From NCBI GenBank assembly GCA_010645155.1, contig CM021317.1, positions 5,063,101 through 5,127,100 of the forward strand: a stretch of 64,000 bases of DNA, read 5' to 3'. The position numbers and the translations under genes were made by a program. Source of the stretch: Tigriopus japonicus (lineage: Eukaryota > Arthropoda > Copepoda > Harpacticoida > Harpacticidae). Numbering within the stretch: the stretch's first letter is position 1; each line of letters opens with the position of its first letter. This document shows, piece after piece, positions 13,355 through 25,660 of the stretch. The notes below the pieces were generated by a model, which worked only from the letters and a program-made list of their open reading frames with translations, had not been told where the DNA came from and made no database searches.

Positions 13355-16300
13355 CTGAAAACAAAAAGAGGCATGATATTTGTCGCGACTGATTAGGAGG
13401 GCTGCACATTTCATGAAAATGCATTTTATTTCACTTTTTCCGATTTTTATTGCATTTTGTTCCAAATGGAGATCTTTCAGGTCCAAAACGCAATTTTTGA
13501 CTGCACTAACAGCAATTTGATTTACATGTTATTTTTTCTAAATTTGATAAAGTTTTAATGAAAAGCCAAGAGCAATGAATGTTTTTTGGTCTTCATGGGC
13601 CCTAGTTTTGATTTATTTAACAAATGATATTTCATTTACTCCAAATATTCCTCAACTCTGCGCTTTTTTTGGCATTTCCTTGTGTATTTTTTTGCTTTTT
13701 TGTTTCATTTTTGATGCATTTTTTGCGTTTTTATTTGCATTCTTTGTGTAGCCCTTATGATCAGCGATCATTCACTGATCAGTAGGGCCCGGAAAAATAT
13801 TTGGAGAAATGTGACAAAATATCCAATATATATTTTCTTCAAAAGGCCAAAATATTTGGAAAAAAGCCGGATATTTAAAAAATATTTTTTTTTGACAAGG
13901 CCATTATTTGGTATTTTTGTCTGTGTGCACCGATTTTCCAAATTCGTTTCTGTTGAATTTGATGCATTTGGCCGTTTTTTTTGAGGCGTACTGGAATGTA
14001 ATTGATTCAAAAATACAATTTTCAATTTGCCTCAATAGATGGTTCAGTTTTTTTCGTGAATGACAGTAGTTTTGGTTTTGAAGTCTTACCACAATTGCCA
14101 TTTTGTAGAGTTTTTTTTGTATTTTGGGTTCATTTTTGGTAAGCCACATTGAGTATTGGTCGTTCATTTATTTTTCTCAATTTTGCATGAAATATGTTTT
14201 CTGACTCAAATTTGCCAGAATATATTTATTTTTTCCTTGAAAAAGCCAAAATATTTTAAAAAATCGGCAAAAAACGGATGAATATTTTTAAAATATTTTA
14301 TATTTAAAAAAAAAAAATTCTGGGCCCTACTGATCAGTATAGCCTAGAAAAAATGTTGAAAAATGTCCGAAAAATATCATTAAAATGTTAGGAAAAGGGC
14401 AAAAAATGTTGAAATATAGAGAAACAAGCCAAACAGTGCCAAATATAGCAAACAATGTTGAAATTTTGGAAAAATGGCGAAAAATGATACAATTTAGGGA
14501 AATAACAAAACATGTTTTAATTTTAGAAACAAGCAAAAAAAGTAGAAATTTTGAAAAGACACAAAGGACATAAGAATTGACATTTTTAATTCACCAACTA
14601 AAATAATGTTTAGAGTTCGAGTTCGTATGCAAAAAAATGACAACAGGCGCCACAAATGAGGAACATCGATCATTTATTAATCCCTAGAAAGTGTTTAACT
14701 TGCCTAGTCATTCTCATTTGAGGCCGGGCTATATGCATCTTGCCCTTATGAAACTGTCGCTCCCACACCAGTTGCGCCGACAATCAGAAAGGCCAACCAT
14801 GCATTTGGAAGGTATCAAATTTTGTTACATTTGTTGCTTTTCTAAAAGGTTCTGGTCATGCTTTTGCCCTAAAATAACCGGAAAAGCTCCAAACGTTATT
14901 CCTATTCCTTCCGGAAAAATACATTTTCTGTATTCTCTATGTTTAGATAAAATTGAAAAAAAATCCTCAAAAATAATTTTGATGTATCTTTTTCCCCCTA
15001 GCCCAACTGATCAATGATCACGTGCTTCTTTCTGACCTCAACATAAAGCTCAAACAAAAATAATTTTCAAAGCAGTGTGGTCTAAGAAAAAGTTGAGAGC
15101 ATGGGTTTGACTGGATTATGCAGCTTTCCTAAACGAGAAAAGTTGCTAAATTTAGTTTAAACCAGATGCTTACATTTTGAGAATGTCAGACATAACAGCT
15201 AATTAGATTAAGAAATGTTTCGTTCCCAAACTTTTTAGACGGAGAGAATTATAATGTCGAGCGCTTTCACATCCATTGAAATGACTCATTAATAATAATT
15301 AAGACACGGTCCGTTTGGCTCATTAGCTAAATGCAATACAGTAATTAAAAGCACAGCCTGGATTTTCAAACCATAACGGGAGAATTTGTCACCAGAAGGA
15401 AGAAAGTGAGGCTCTAAAATCAACAACTTGTCCATGGTTCAAAATTTCACTGTTCATTTAACTGTCACGTACGAATGTTTGATAAACAACGCTAAATATG
15501 GATCAAATCCTACGGTTGGCTCGCTTTACTCTTGATGCTTTTCGTTATCTAAATCAAGAACGAGAAATTCTAGATGTCCATGTGTAAGTGTACTTTTCGG
15601 TTTCTCATGTTTTCTCGGGTTTAAAGCAAAAAAGGAAAGTGTCCTGTTGAGGTAAGCACGAATACTCATCAAATTCCTAACATTGACTGAAATTTCTGTG
15701 TTCTACAGTAGTTCTGGTGGCCAGGAAGTGCATAACAAGCAAGAAAATGGAATGTTATTCTTGCTCTTATCAAAAGGACACTTGCCTTCTCTGCTTCAAG
15801 GCCGAGCAAAAATGCAAGCAAAAACGATGACATACTGTACATCCCTTGTGGCGTCTTTCTTACACACTTAAGTTGTGATGTAAGTGTTCAAACGGGTCAA
15901 ACGTCCAGCCTTCAAAATAGTAGGTTTGGTGATTACAGTGATCCTAATTATTTTGCACCAAACGACTGATCCGCTTGCCTTGAGACAAATTTTGAAAAAG
16001 GCTTCCACACCATGTTTGACTCCAAAGAACTTCACAAAGAGTTTTTATTGGAAGAATCATTCCTCAATAAACTGAGAATGTAAAAAAATCATTTTCTCTT
16101 GAGAGTACTTGCTCAAACAATTTTTTAACAACATTTGAAGGAAATATCTGTCCGAAGGGTATCTTAGAAAGACAAATTTGCACTCGCAGTCCGACCAAAT
16201 TGCTCATCAATTGGGCCATTTCAAAGAATATTATTGTAAATGTTATGCACTTTTCATCAAGCATGAATGATTGGCAGAAAGCAAAACCAAATGTGCAGTC

Positions 16301-19300
16301 AAGTAAGTGCAGCTCTCGTAAAGTATTTCTAAAACTTTAATATTCTTTTCTTCTCAAGTACTACAGATATTGAAGTATACTTGATACTACTTATTTGCAT
16401 AAATAGGAAGCCCTGGCTCAAGTCAAAATAGAACTTATCCACTGCATCCAAGATGGATTTCAAAATTACACCTTTGTGACGATTCTTGTATTAAAACGTG
16501 TGTTTTTGTAGAAAAAAAATAGTTTTGTCCTATTTTCATTCGTTTGATTGGACCGTTTTGCAACTGATTCAAACTTAAACCCATCCTTTTCAAAGTCCGC
16601 AGTAAAGTGTATTTTTGGAATCCTAAATCGTGTTGTTGTTTTTTATCATGATCGTCTAAAGTCAAATTTCTACCTTTTTTTCAACACTGATATTATTTTC
16701 AGAAACTTCAGAGATGCTTTGGCTGGAATTGGGCCAATAATACGCAAAGTTTATTGTTAGGGTGATTGAATTAAAAGTAATTCAACAAGTCCTGTGTTAT
16801 TGCAAAAAAGAGGGCTTAACATTGATCCAAACAATAATTTAAAGATGCTGACTTGTTCAGTGAATTCCAAAGAATCAAATCAATATTCCAAAATGTTGCC
16901 CATACAACGAAATGTTGCAATTTTTATGTCTTTTTCTGTTAATTTAAGTATGATTTTATATGTATCATTTGCTTACATAGGAAAAACTTGGATTCGCCAA
17001 AATGGGCTGAGCAACTCAGCACAGCCAACGGACCTGTTCTACCGCTAGCGGTATGATTTAAAACTCACTTGATGCAACCTTTAAATGGGCTTGCATTGTT
17101 CCAGTCCTCAAAGCATCAGGTAAGTTGTTGGGGCACTAGGGACATAATAAGGGATATCTAAGGACCCTAATATAGAGCCTGGCCTACGAAATCTATGAAT
17201 GCCCAACTGAGACAGACCTGTCAGTGACGTTTTCCAACAAGCGGGAAGCAAAAGTTCATGATTAAAGGAAATTAGAACCACATCTAAACTATTAAGCTTT
17301 ATTGATAGGGCAATTTGGCTAATGAAATCCTGTTTTATTTAAAAATTAAGTCTTTTAGGTCCGTTAGGTCCACTAGTAGGTGAATTCCAAAACTACGAAA
17401 TCCCTTGCTTTGGGTGAGACTGTTGAACTAGAAGTTGATTCATAGAAAACACGAAAGTTATCGCATACTGTACGTTTGTAATGTTCATTTTGGAGCGTTC
17501 ATGCGATCTTTCCTTAACCTGAGGCTAGTTTTTTAAGCGCAAAAATCGATCTCAAGATCGAACTTACAGTACTAAAGTACGATCTTAAGATCGATCTTTG
17601 CGTCTTAAAAAACTAGCCTCTGGATTTGAGTTCAATTGTGACTCATGGCCAAAGAAGCTTCCATTGCCTGCATTCTCAGAGCAACTCCAAATCCTTAAGA
17701 TTTTAAATTAGTTTGATCCACGAATCCTCTTCTCTTTGAGATCGCACTCCTTCATCATTCAATTTGTTGCACTCCACTCTGCTTAGGAAATAAGTTGGAG
17801 ATGATCCTCTACATAATAGGATTTCAGGGAGAGTTAGTGTACGATTATGAGGTTACTAAGTTCTTAAATGCTATTCCTGATCGGCCTTTTAATGAAGCGT
17901 TGTTCCAATCCCCAACTTGTTAGAAGACCAAAGACCCTTTAAATGAGAAACCATAAATATGTGAGAAGGCATCATGTAGGACAGGGGTGTGCAAACCCTA
18001 GCCCGCGAGCTGATTTCGCGTGGCCCGCGAGAGGATCTGCCATTTTCAATAGACTGTGGCCCGCAGCATGATTTTGGCACAGCCCGTGAATTTTATACTA
18101 GGAATTATTTGCCGTTTTGGATGGTGTGGTCCGCGAGCACCAACGGTCCGGCCAATTTGGCCCACTGCTAAATAAGTTTGCACACCCCTGGTCTAGGAAA
18201 TCAATTTCTCTAAGATAATCCACGGATCACTTCTTCTAGTGATCCGTGGAAAATTAAACAAAACAGTTTTTGAGTGTTTAAGCCCATTCATAACTTCTGT
18301 CTTTTTATTCCACGATACAACAAAATAGAGATTAGGTTTTCCTGATTGCATGGTGTTATTTCCAATAGCTACAACCTTCCCTGTCAGTGCTGTACGATAC
18401 TTCAGTTTACAGAGGCTAGTTTTTAAAGACGCAAAGATCGATCTTAAGATCGTACTTTAGTACTGTAAGTTCGATCTTGAGATCGATCTTTGCGCTTAAA
18501 AAACTAGCCTCAGATCTCTTCCCACACTTAAATTGTCTCTCTTCGTAGCAAGTGCTCTGATCGCCACCTTGTGCCAAGAATCTTAGTTGACAGTCAGGAT
18601 GAAAACTTTTTAGCTTTTGTGTCGATCTCGATTAAATCTTTGGTCATTTGGTGCCCAAGTTTCTGGGACACTTTGCGTGAATGCATCTTTTTTATTTGTT
18701 ATATCAAACCTCGTTCCCAAAAGAAATCCCTACTATCAAAGGAATCACCGATCAGTAGAAGATATTTGCCCCTCAGAAAAGTATTTGAAAAATGATTTTT
18801 GGGTTGAGTGTAATACCCAGTCTTAACAATTTCGAAGAAGGATTAATCCCATTTCTACCATTCATGCTTGCTTATGTGTTTAAAGTTGCATGTTTTAAGC
18901 ATACTTCATCAATTACCTTCCACCTTTTTATCTTTTTAAGGTAAAGAGGCTTTTGAAATGATGCTTTTTCAATGTTAGCTTCGAAAAAGTAGACGCTTAA
19001 CCAAAAAAAGGTAGTAGAATTCGTTTGAAGTAAAAAATGGAAGTATGTTTGTAGCAAGCCTCGGCGGAGACAAAACACGCGAGCTTAAATATCCTTTACG
19101 GCGTCTAATAATTGACAGTTATTCTTCATTTTTCACTGGAATGGTGCGCACACTTATTGAGAAGGTAAGCCAAAAGTTATTGGGACCAGTTACATCAGAG
19201 CCTTAATGAGCAGAATTTTAAATGGTCCTTCCTCAAAGCCATCACAAACTTTTCAAATTGGCTCTACATAGCTGGGAATGTCTAAATGCGTTTAAAAATG

Positions 19301-19639
19301 CAACAAATGTCACAAACACTGACATGATTAACGTCAGCTCCCTTGAAGATGCCTAACAAGCATACTCTGGAAGACACATCATTTCTCATGTTTCAGTGTG
19401 AAAGCCTTTAGTTCTATCTAGGTAAATGGACAAAAGGACTCTTTTCAGTAAAGGAAGGAGCTCTCATCTTGATCTCACCTGTCTGGCCCATGGAGTTCCA
19501 AAGGAAGTTGTGACTCCTTGAAGGCTGGAGAGTTGAAGGGGGGTTGATATCGCACAGGTGAAGCCCAGGCCCAACTCAATGTGGGTAAAAGAAACACCAC
19601 TTGGAAGACGGCCAGACAGATCTCCGTCGTGGGCTTCAT
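13036..19639 (-). CDS. Small secreted proprotein, two exons (gene span)
   Basis: No family is recognised. The two exons join in phase to 159 residues with no Cys after position 8. Residues 1-26 form a clear signal peptide (hydrophobic core AVFQVVFLLPTLSW, small residues before SPVRYQPP). A predicted amphipathic helix (TLIDLLNRLIAQAKMEQL, 55-72) follows, then an acidic linker, an RQRR site at 104-107 and a basic C-terminus with KKK, RR and a second R-x-R-R site at 152-155, leaving EFDV. This layout fits a secreted precursor cut by furin-like or prohormone convertases. There is no Gly-Lys-Arg amidation site. Additional exons inside the 6.1-kb intron cannot be excluded. Confidence 0.7.
13399..13755. 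mobile_element. Possible diverged inverted-repeat element
   Basis: The left end GGGCTGCACA and the right end TGTGTAGCCC are inverted repeats, and the inner sequence repeats GCATTTT-like words. No convincing target duplication was found. It ends 27 bp before the next element. Confidence 0.35.
13783..14329. mobile_element. Non-autonomous hAT-like element, 547 bp
   Basis: The ends are TAGGGCCCGGAA and its inverted counterpart TAGGGCCCAGAA. The exact 8-bp direct repeat CTGATCAG lies at 13775-13782 and 14330-14337. The interior is AT-rich with many AAATATTT words and no transposase. Confidence 0.85.
14338..17520. other. AT-rich intron sequence of the secreted proprotein gene
   Basis: Within the 6.1-kb intron 13355-19478. 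It starts with an AAAATGTTGAAA-like low-complexity stretch to about 14575. I see nothing else beyond the listed repeats. Confidence 0.5.
17521..17620. mobile_element. 100-bp palindromic MITE, copy 1
   Basis: A nearly perfect palindrome beginning GAGGCTAGTTTTTTAAG and ending AACTAGCCTC, with GATCGATC-type words inside. An inverted copy of the same length is at 18412-18511. Confidence 0.75.
17982..18190. mobile_element. hAT MITE, 209 bp
   Basis: Has 15-bp perfect inverted ends CAGGGGTGTGCAAAC, a subterminal GGCCCGCGAG motif common in non-autonomous hAT elements, and 8-bp flanks ATGTAGGA/GTCTAGGA (6 of 8 match). Confidence 0.85.
18219..18250. repeat. 13-bp-arm perfect inverted repeat
   Basis: TCCACGGATCACT and AGTGATCCGTGGA are separated by six bases, just right of the 17982 hAT MITE. 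No function assigned. Confidence 0.6.
18412..18511. mobile_element. 100-bp palindromic MITE, copy 2 (inverted)
   Basis: Matches the reverse complement of 17521-17620 with only a few differences. It is exactly 100 bp, with the same GAGGCTAG and CTAGCCTC ends. Confidence 0.75.
19479..19639 (-). CDS. Secreted proprotein exon 1 (signal peptide)
   Basis: The ATG at 19639 has an AAAC context and is directly followed by the leader. Upstream in-frame ATGs (for example 19681) would place charged residues ahead of it. The donor is ACAG|GTGAGA, and the exon ends in phase 2 with AG. Confidence 0.75.
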
Positions 19640-19648
19640 GTTTATATC

Positions 19649-19686
19649 GAATGAGCGACTTGCCCGCATGTCACCAACCATTTATA
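19649..19686 (-). promoter_or_regulatory. Candidate core promoter of the secreted proprotein gene
   Basis: TATAAAT at 19680-19686 lies about 34 bases upstream of the A in TCATTC (19649-19654). TCATTC matches the arthropod initiator TCAKTY. The ATG follows 13 bases after that A. This is inferred from spacing only. Confidence 0.35.
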
Positions 19687-21047
19687 GGATAGCACACACA
19701 AGTCGTCGACAAAGGCCCTAACGACGCATGTCTGCCAGAAGTGTTTTTTTCCGTTTGTCGTGGTCGCTCGATCTAAGGGAACCATTCGATGGTCCAACTT
19801 CTGAAGAGCGTGTTCCACACCGTTGAGAGGGAACACGACGGCGTCTTCGCGAGCGAACCCGGGAAATGCTCTCTCTTAATGGGCCAAATTGTCGGGTTTA
19901 TTGAATGATCCAAACCCACCAATATTATTACATCCTCTAAATTGGTCAATTGAATCGTTAATTTGTCCCCACCCAATCTTTGGTTAGATCGCTTGAGCTT
20001 TTTTCGATATGGAATATTCATCGGTCGGCTCCTAATGACATTGAACATTGGACATAATAGGAGTACATGATGAATGTGATACGTCGTAATGGTGTCAATG
20101 ACGTGAAACCTGACCTTACTTGTAAAGAAAACGACTAACTAAACGTCGTCGTACAAAGGAAATGGAACGCCGACGGACCTCCTCAAGAAATGAGCGATCC
20201 TTTTGAAGGCTATTATCATTTTGATAAGAAAAAACCTAACAATTGAACACGGAATCAATCATACGTTTCAACTTCATTTTTAATGAAGTTACCTTGAGTT
20301 AAGTACGCCAAGTATCTTGAGAGAGCACGACCATGTTATTTCCAGAGAGATTTTCCTTCTTGTTGTAAAACCTTAAAGTGGAATTATTTGTAAGGTCCGA
20401 GTTTCTTGCGCGGTAGGTTCGATTTGAAAACTAGGCCAAGTTTCTTCTGGCAAGTTTGATCCATTCAAATTAAGCCTTGGTCTGTCTTCTCAAGGATGTT
20501 TCCATTAGGAGATCTTGGCCTTTTCTTATTTTGTTCTGTCCTTGCGTTTGGATCATAGTATCCTAGAAAATTTGAGCCCTTGAATCGTCATTTAGTCCAT
20601 TACGTTTTTCTGTGACAAAAGCGAAGACTAGTTTTTAATTCATGAAATCGTATCCTCATTGCTCATTTTAATGGTAGAAGTACACAGTCCAAGATTATTC
20701 GTTTCGACTTCGAGTAGCCTGCAAGCATTTGACAATGAGGAAAATTGAAATAAATGGGGTTCCTAACCTCTCCAAATGACTTGAAACAGCTGATGACAAT
20801 TTGTTCCCATGAGAATTGTGAAGTTTTTTTCATGAGATTGGATGGATAACTTAATGGTTCAAAGGTTAGTCGAGGATCCAACTTGGGCCCTCCCAATTTG
20901 AAAAAGGCTGCCCAAATCGAAAGCCATATTTATGAGCAAAGGTTCTTTGGCTTTTCGAGACTCGTATCAAGCTAGAAGTAAGCCTAATCAAAATTGAAGG
21001 TTCTCACCGAAAGGCACGTGCGTAACGTATTTCCTTCCATATGACAT
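19687..21047. other. Intergenic, upstream of the secreted proprotein gene
   Basis: No supported gene or repeat apart from the candidate promoter at its left edge. Confidence 0.5.
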
Positions 21048-22734
21048 TGGGTCGCATGTTAACGCACATAAGATCGATTTGTTTTATAGTATACTCAACT
21101 CTGGTCTTACTACATAGCTGACCTCAAGTATACTTAACGTGAAACAAACCGATGAGTATAGCAATTGTTGTGTACTCACACAATTTGCCCATGCAATTTC
21201 AAAGTAGAGGATAGCTTTGCGAGACCAAAGATAGATTTGATACGCTTTTTTATGCCAAAACGGGGGCAAGGAGGGTTTCTGTGACAGATATTTCAAAGCC
21301 GAGCTGAATTTCATTGGTACAGTATTTGCAATTAATTAAAACATAAATGGTGGACCTAGTTCTTTCCTAGTTTTCAGAATTGAAGACAATTTGTCATTTG
21401 TGGCTCAAATACACTAAACATATAGTATGTCATAAGAAAATAGGTCTCGAGAGGTCCCGAAAAAAAAAACAAGATGTCCTCGGAGCTTTCAGAATTAAAG
21501 GATACAAAAGGCGTAATCCATAGTTCTATTGGTATTGAAATTTCCTCGAAAATGTTTTTGAAACAGCAGCATTTATTCTTTCAATGTCTTTTTTCGTTTC
21601 CGTGGCGAAAACTTGCATCTTAATTACTCGTTAGGAGAATAACACAAATGAACATATTGGAGCATCTTTTGAATTAAAAGTGATAATTGTAGAGAAAGTC
21701 CGGGACACGATCCAATCCGTTTGGTCGTTCTAGTTATGCTTCCATGAACTCTTGAGAATGTTTAGACCAAATCCTATTTTCCTTGAAGCGGCTTATCTAT
21801 CCGATTTTTTGGCATCAATTTCAAATCGAAAAAACAGTAGTGTCTCGAACACATGGACTGAAATGACGTTCTTGATAACATGGGAGCGTTGTGGGTTCTT
21901 GGGTTGAAGTTGGGCAATTTTGGCAGGGCCTTCATGAGCGCGGCTTATTATTCCCGTTGAAGTTTTTTTCTTTTATGCTTTTGCGTAGTTGGTTGATCCG
22001 TGGACAAGTTCATTGGTAGGTGTGGCCATTGAGTGATGAGGGATGGATTTGCAAGCGGAGTCGATGTCTCTTATTCTGTCTTGTGTCTTTTATTCACAAT
22101 TTTCTATTGATTCCATACCCATCCATTGGTTCGTTGTATCCGGGTGTGGTGGTGTTGAAGGAAGAAGGCTCATTCATTTGTCTGATTGACGCACTTTTTG
22201 ATGTTTCCGAGCACGTTGGAAGATGATCAAATCGTTCCTCTCGTCGTTTTCTTCAAGAGTTCCCGCTTAAAGTTGAATTGGATTCAGTTAGACTTGAAAA
22301 TCTTTGAGAAATCGACTTTCAATTCGATTTTGAACGAGTCCGAAGGCATTTGTATAGTCAATGGGCTTGAAGTTTAACTGTTTAAACTTGTGTTTAACAA
22401 CACAGGCCCAGTGTTTCCACACAAACAGTTTTTTTATGGTCAGACAGCTTTTCTCAACGCAGAATGTAGCAGATATGGGTAACTTAGGCTTATTTCACCC
22501 TCGCTGAAATGGGCGCACTGAGTCACAGCCTCTAATCTAAAGAGCGCGGGTGCAACACAAAGGTGCACTCGTGCCCTTAGAGTATACTTAAAAATATCTC
22601 TGCCGGAAGAGTATACTTATCTTGAGGTTTGTTCAATTATTCCGCATGTTACGACCAAACTAGAATTAGAGTATACTCAAGCGCAATTATAGTATACTAA
22701 ACACCATGAATTATATGCGTTAACATGCGACCCA
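21048..22734. mobile_element. 1.7-kb inverted-repeat element with AGTATACT subterminal motifs
   Basis: The ends share TGGGTCGCATGTTAACGCA in inverted orientation. The palindrome AGTATACT or close variants occurs twice near the left end and four times near the right end. No transposase and no clear target duplication are seen. Confidence 0.65.
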
Positions 22735-23459
22735 TTAATAATCACACTGGAGTCTTTGAACAGTTCATATTGACCTAATGAGTCTCTTGGGAATAATGTG
22801 AAAATTGCCGTAAAACTCTTAAAAGTCGTGTCCAAAATCAAATGCTGTACATATAGAAGGCTTTGTCAAAGGTCATTTTACAAGATGATTACTCATGTCA
22901 TTAAGGAGCCGAATGACACTAAAAGGATGAATTGACATGTTTAAGAAACACTGACTAAGCCTCGGCTTATGAGCAACCGACATGATCATTGGAATTCTAT
23001 TGTGAAGAAAAATTTGTCCGAGCCTACGAATTACGACACAGCTGAAGGATTACTTGAAAAGTAGAAGTTCAAGTAAGCTACTTTGGGTGTTTTGCCAAGA
23101 GATAAAGTTGGAGAAAGCCAAGTAAATTTTGCCCTGTTGCATGCCCTAGGGCATGAAGTGCTTAGAATAACTGACGCCCCCCCCCCCGTATTTCAGAGGC
23201 TATTCGTATTGGAGATGGGTCGAAATTAGAACGATGAACAACGCTACATTCAGATTATTTGATTTGAGTGCGCAATGAAGGTTGCGCAATATTGGAACTC
23301 ATATCCGGGTTCAAAAATAGAGAAAGTACATTTGTCAAAAAAACATAGCATTGATAATGCTGCAATGGATAATGCTGCAATGTCTTGTATATCACAGAAT
23401 CGTGTGAGAGAGAAAGGGAGACGGGATAATGTAGGAGTAAGTTTCCATCTGTAAATGTA

Positions 23460-23884
23460 CAGGGTAGTCCCTAATTAGCGCCCCCTGGACTCTGACAAAA
23501 ACTTATGATTAAACAAGATATTGAAGTAACTTTTTGGTTGAAACAACAGGAAAAGTAAGTGCCTGGCCAACACTTTACTTCTTTCATCCAAGCAATTCAG
23601 TCACTATTAGGCTATATAATGTGCGGTCAAAGCTTGGATAAGTTCTTTAAAAGTGTGTAACTTGAGTAAGAGCTTGAGTAACTACTGGATACAAAATCAT
23701 ACTTTCTTTCTGAAAAAGTCAATCAATTTCACCAATACCTGCTACGAGTAAACTTTAAGAAGATTCCTTTAACAGGAAGTTAAACAAGAAAAAGAAGTTT
23801 TCCTTTTTCTTCAATATTTGTGATCTGTTAGTTTGTTTGAGTAGCTCTTTCTTGGGAATGGGATCCTAAATACGGATGACCCTG
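23460..23884. mobile_element. Possible mariner/Tc1-like MITE, 425 bp
   Basis: Inverted ends CAGGGTAGTCC and CAGGGTCATCC are flanked by TA on both sides. The interior has no long frame. Confidence 0.5.
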
Positions 23885-23951
23885 TAAATTTTCTGTACGT
23901 AGTGTACCGTACAACTGTTAATCTAACCAGCAAAAAAAACAAAGTCATCAT

Positions 23952-24687
23952 TAGAGCGGCCGAAAATATTTAATTAAATATATAAATATTTAATTTAAAT
24001 ATTTTATCATATTGAGCACTTTTTAAATATTTGGGCTTTTTCTTCCAAAACTAAAGGAAAATTCCCTTGGTTTCTTTGAATTATATCAAGAATCATCATG
24101 ATTTCCGCATATCTTTTGAAATATTGGCAAACAATCTGACCTTCCCAAAACAATATTTTCAAGATCTCCCTTTTTTTAATTATTAAGCCAACTTTTGAGG
24201 TGAATAGTCAACAAATAAATTGGGAAAGTATTCTGCGTGGGAAAGAAATATTTGGTCGATTTGGCCTTGAAAATTACATTAACGGATTTGAATCTAGAAA
24301 AGAAAAGCACAGCTCCAACCCAAAGAAAATTCGGGAAACTCTGGGTTGAATGTTCAACGAAATCTTGGCCAATAACATTTTGATTAAATCTAGGGTAAAA
24401 ATAAAGACTGTCAAGAATAACCGATTTTCACTACATGGTATGAATGTTTTCAGCCAAAGATTTGTCTACCTGCATTTTCGTCGTTGCAAAATTTTCATCA
24501 AAAATTTGGATTTTGAATACAGAAAAAGCTCTAAAAAACCAATTTATTTCCCCTGAATACCTACAAATTTAAATATTTTTTAAGTATTTGGGTGCTTTTT
24601 AAATATTTTCTTAAATATTTTGATGTTTTTTCCTTAAATATTTTTTAAATATTTGGCCTTGAAAATTGAATATTTTCGGCCGCTCTA
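23952..24687. mobile_element. Non-autonomous hAT-like element, 736 bp
   Basis: Has 19-bp perfect inverted ends TAGAGCGGCCGAAAATATT and 8-bp flanks GTCATCAT and GTCATAAT (7 of 8 match). The AAATATTT-rich subterminal regions resemble the 13783 element, suggesting a related family. It ends 282 bp before the SMYD-type start codon. Confidence 0.85.
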
Positions 24688-24969
24688 GTCATAATAAAAC
24701 AACAAATAAATCAAATTTTACAAAACAATAATGTTTTAGTTTTGCATAGTTCAAAACCCGACCCGATTCGATCAGAACACACGGACTCGACCCAACTCCG
24801 ATCTTTATTTCGAATCCCATAGTACGCATGGTACAAATATGATAAGACGAAGAGTGGGTGTACATCCTGAGTTTGAAAGTTGGGTTTGGCTCAAAATTCA
24901 CCCGGCAAGCTTTCTCGTTCGTTCATCATCACTCAATGCGATTCCCAATTGATCAGTGATTTTGGCAAG

Positions 24970-25660
24970 ATGAGTTGCTTCAAACTCGTGCAGAATCCGG
25001 AAAAAGGCCGGATATTGGTAGCTGCTCAGGATATCTCAGCTTGCCAATTGATCCTTGAAGAGGCTCCATGTGCCTTGGGGCCTCAAGTAGACATCGATAA
25101 ATTGGTTTGCTTATCGTGTTTCATCGAAATCGACGGACACTTCCAATGTTCCCTTTGTTCCATTCCAATGTGTTCCAAAGAGTGCGCTCTGGAACCGAGT
25201 CATCAGACATCGGAATGTCGTGTGTTTCAGAAACTGGGTTTGCGTTTTGACGACTATCAACCCGTGATGCGGTGCATTTTCATTCTTCGTTTGATCCTGG
25301 CCCTAAGAAATACCCGTGATCCCCAGCTCAAGATGCTCATCAACGATCTAATGGACCACAACTCGATCCGAAAACAGGACAAGTCTACGTGGGAACACTA
25401 TGAGACAAATGTGACCAACTTCATGTTGGACACTTTGGGTCTGAGCAAACTCACATCTCGTGAGGAGATAAATCGCTTGATCGGAGTCATGAGAACCAAT
25501 GGGATCCAGACCAAAAGCCGCAATGGACAAACCCAGTTGTGCCTGCTATATCCTCAAATGGCCATTTTATCACATTCGTGTATTTGCAATGCCCGTTGCG
25601 TCAAGAAATTGTCCACCCTCAACCACATCGAGATCTACGCTCAACATCACATACCCAAAG
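24970..25660 (+). CDS. SMYD-type gene exon 1
   Basis: Carries the MYND finger and the SET core through IPK and the first base of Gly231. The sequence after the exon is GCACGG, so the intron would start with GC. Reading straight on instead meets a TAA after 12 more codons. Confidence 0.85.

Noticed and set aside
24880..24969. Upstream extension of the SMYD-type frame
   Set aside because: It has no ATG before 24970. The family start matches the ATG at 24970.
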